The translations under genes were made by a program, and so were the position numbers. From SAR92 clade bacterium (lineage in GTDB: Bacteria > Pseudomonadota > Gammaproteobacteria > Pseudomonadales > Porticoccaceae): a DNA stretch of 6,156 nucleotides. This document shows positions 5,647 through 6,156 of this stretch, one piece after another. The notes under the pieces were generated by a model. It searched no databases, was not told the origin of the DNA, and worked only from the letters and a program-made list of their open reading frames with translations. Within the stretch, counting starts at the first letter, position 1. Each line of letters opens with the position of its first letter. The stretch is from the NCBI GenBank assembly GCA_018607545.1, contig JABBBF010000022.1, positions 1-6,156 of the forward strand, written 5' to 3'.

Positions 5647-6156
5647 TATCCACAGAAAAAACCAATGCACTGGTTCTCGGCGCTAGCGGCGGTTTGGCCC
5701 AGGCTCTAATCGCGCAATTTTTAGCCGATAAAGCTATCGATACTGTTATCGCGGTAAGCAGTAAGCCCGCCCCTGAATCTGTGCAGGCTGAAAGTGCGCT
5801 GCTGTGGATCCAGACGGAGTATGCAGAGCCAGCTATGGCTGAGGTGGTCGAGCAACTGCAAGACTACAGTGGCAGCATAAGCAGGGTCTGTATCTGTCAT
5901 GGTCTGTTGCATACGGACAGTCTCTGGCCTGAAAAGCGTCTTGAAGATATTAAGCCGGAAGCCTTACATGAAATTTTCCAAGCCAATGCCGTGGTTCCCG
6001 CGCTGTGGTTAAAGCTTTTGCATCGGGTTTTAAAAGGTAAGCAGCCGGCAATAGTGGCGGCGCTGAGTGCCAGGGTCGGGAGTATTAGTGATAATCGTCT
6101 CGGTGGCTGGTATGCCTATCGCAGTTCGAAATCTGCGCTGAATATGCTGTTGAAAA
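5643..6156 (+). CDS. Short-chain dehydrogenase/reductase (C-factor-like SDR), 3' end outside window
   Basis: The first 171 residues of an SDR-family NAD(P)-dependent oxidoreductase are present; the gene runs off the window, with perhaps a third missing. The nucleotide-binding glycine motif is G13-A-S-G-G-L-A19 after a hydrophobic beta strand (ALVLGAS). A NAG-like NAV follows in the middle of the domain. The active site shows S142 (in ALSARVGS; S147 is a less likely alternative) and Y159-R-S-S-K163, the YxxxK pair. The D-N-R-L-G-G-W-Y insert before the tyrosine is typical of C-factor/CsgA-like SDRs. The substrate is unknown. Its start overlaps the DCC stop (ATGA), with only a weak ribosome site, so translation is probably coupled. 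SDRs of this kind are known members of LitR- and RpoE/ChrR-controlled photo-oxidative stress clusters. Confidence 0.93.
   Translation, partial: MISTEKTNALVLGASGGLAQALIAQFLADKAIDTVIAVSSKPAPESVQAESALLWIQTEYAEPAMAEVVEQLQDYSGSISRVCICHGLLHTDSLWPEKRLEDIKPEALHEIFQANAVVPALWLKLLHRVLKGKQPAIVAALSARVGSISDNRLGGWYAYRSSKSALNMLLK

Overview
The window looks like chromosomal DNA of a marine-type gammaproteobacterium, roughly of the SAR92/Porticoccaceae/Spongiibacteraceae kind. This rests on the gene set, moderate G+C content and protein style; there is no rRNA or other marker to fix the taxon. No transposase, phage gene, CRISPR array, rRNA or tRNA was found.

Layout. Positions 1-108 are an open frame that may be the tail of an upstream membrane protein. 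Positions 109-280 are A+T-rich and non-coding, with weak promoter-like and palindromic elements. A secreted serine hydrolase of the beta-lactamase/CubicO type follows on the + strand (281-1546). A 49-base convergent gap holds a 14-bp tandem repeat that runs into the 3' end of the next gene. On the - strand lie an iron-sulfur bacterial photolyase of the PhrB/CryB type (1596-3146) and, upstream of it in the same direction, a DASH cryptochrome/photolyase (3209-4561). After a 149-base divergent promoter region, three tightly packed + strand genes follow: a five-helix DUF3429 membrane protein (4711-5244), a DCC/DUF393 thiol-disulfide oxidoreductase-like protein (5248-5646) and a short-chain dehydrogenase cut by the window end (5643-6156).

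The five genes from 1596 to 6156 form one divergent photoprotection locus. Two different flavin photolyases (one predicted to carry a 4Fe-4S cluster) sit back-to-back with a membrane protein, a thioredoxin-fold protein and an SDR. Similar genes are known from light-induced and singlet-oxygen-induced regulons (LitR/CarH or ECF sigma/ChrR) in other proteobacteria.

The most notable signal is in the divergent intergenic region. Both strands carry the same two-block arrangement, CAATCCAA followed by CGTA, with exactly 16 bases between CAATCC and CGTA, and each ends about 30-35 bases before its start codon. This resembles the TGATCC/CGTA promoters of ECF11 (RpoE-ChrR) sigma factors and would switch on both arms together. 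The sigma factor itself is not in the window, so its identity is inferred.
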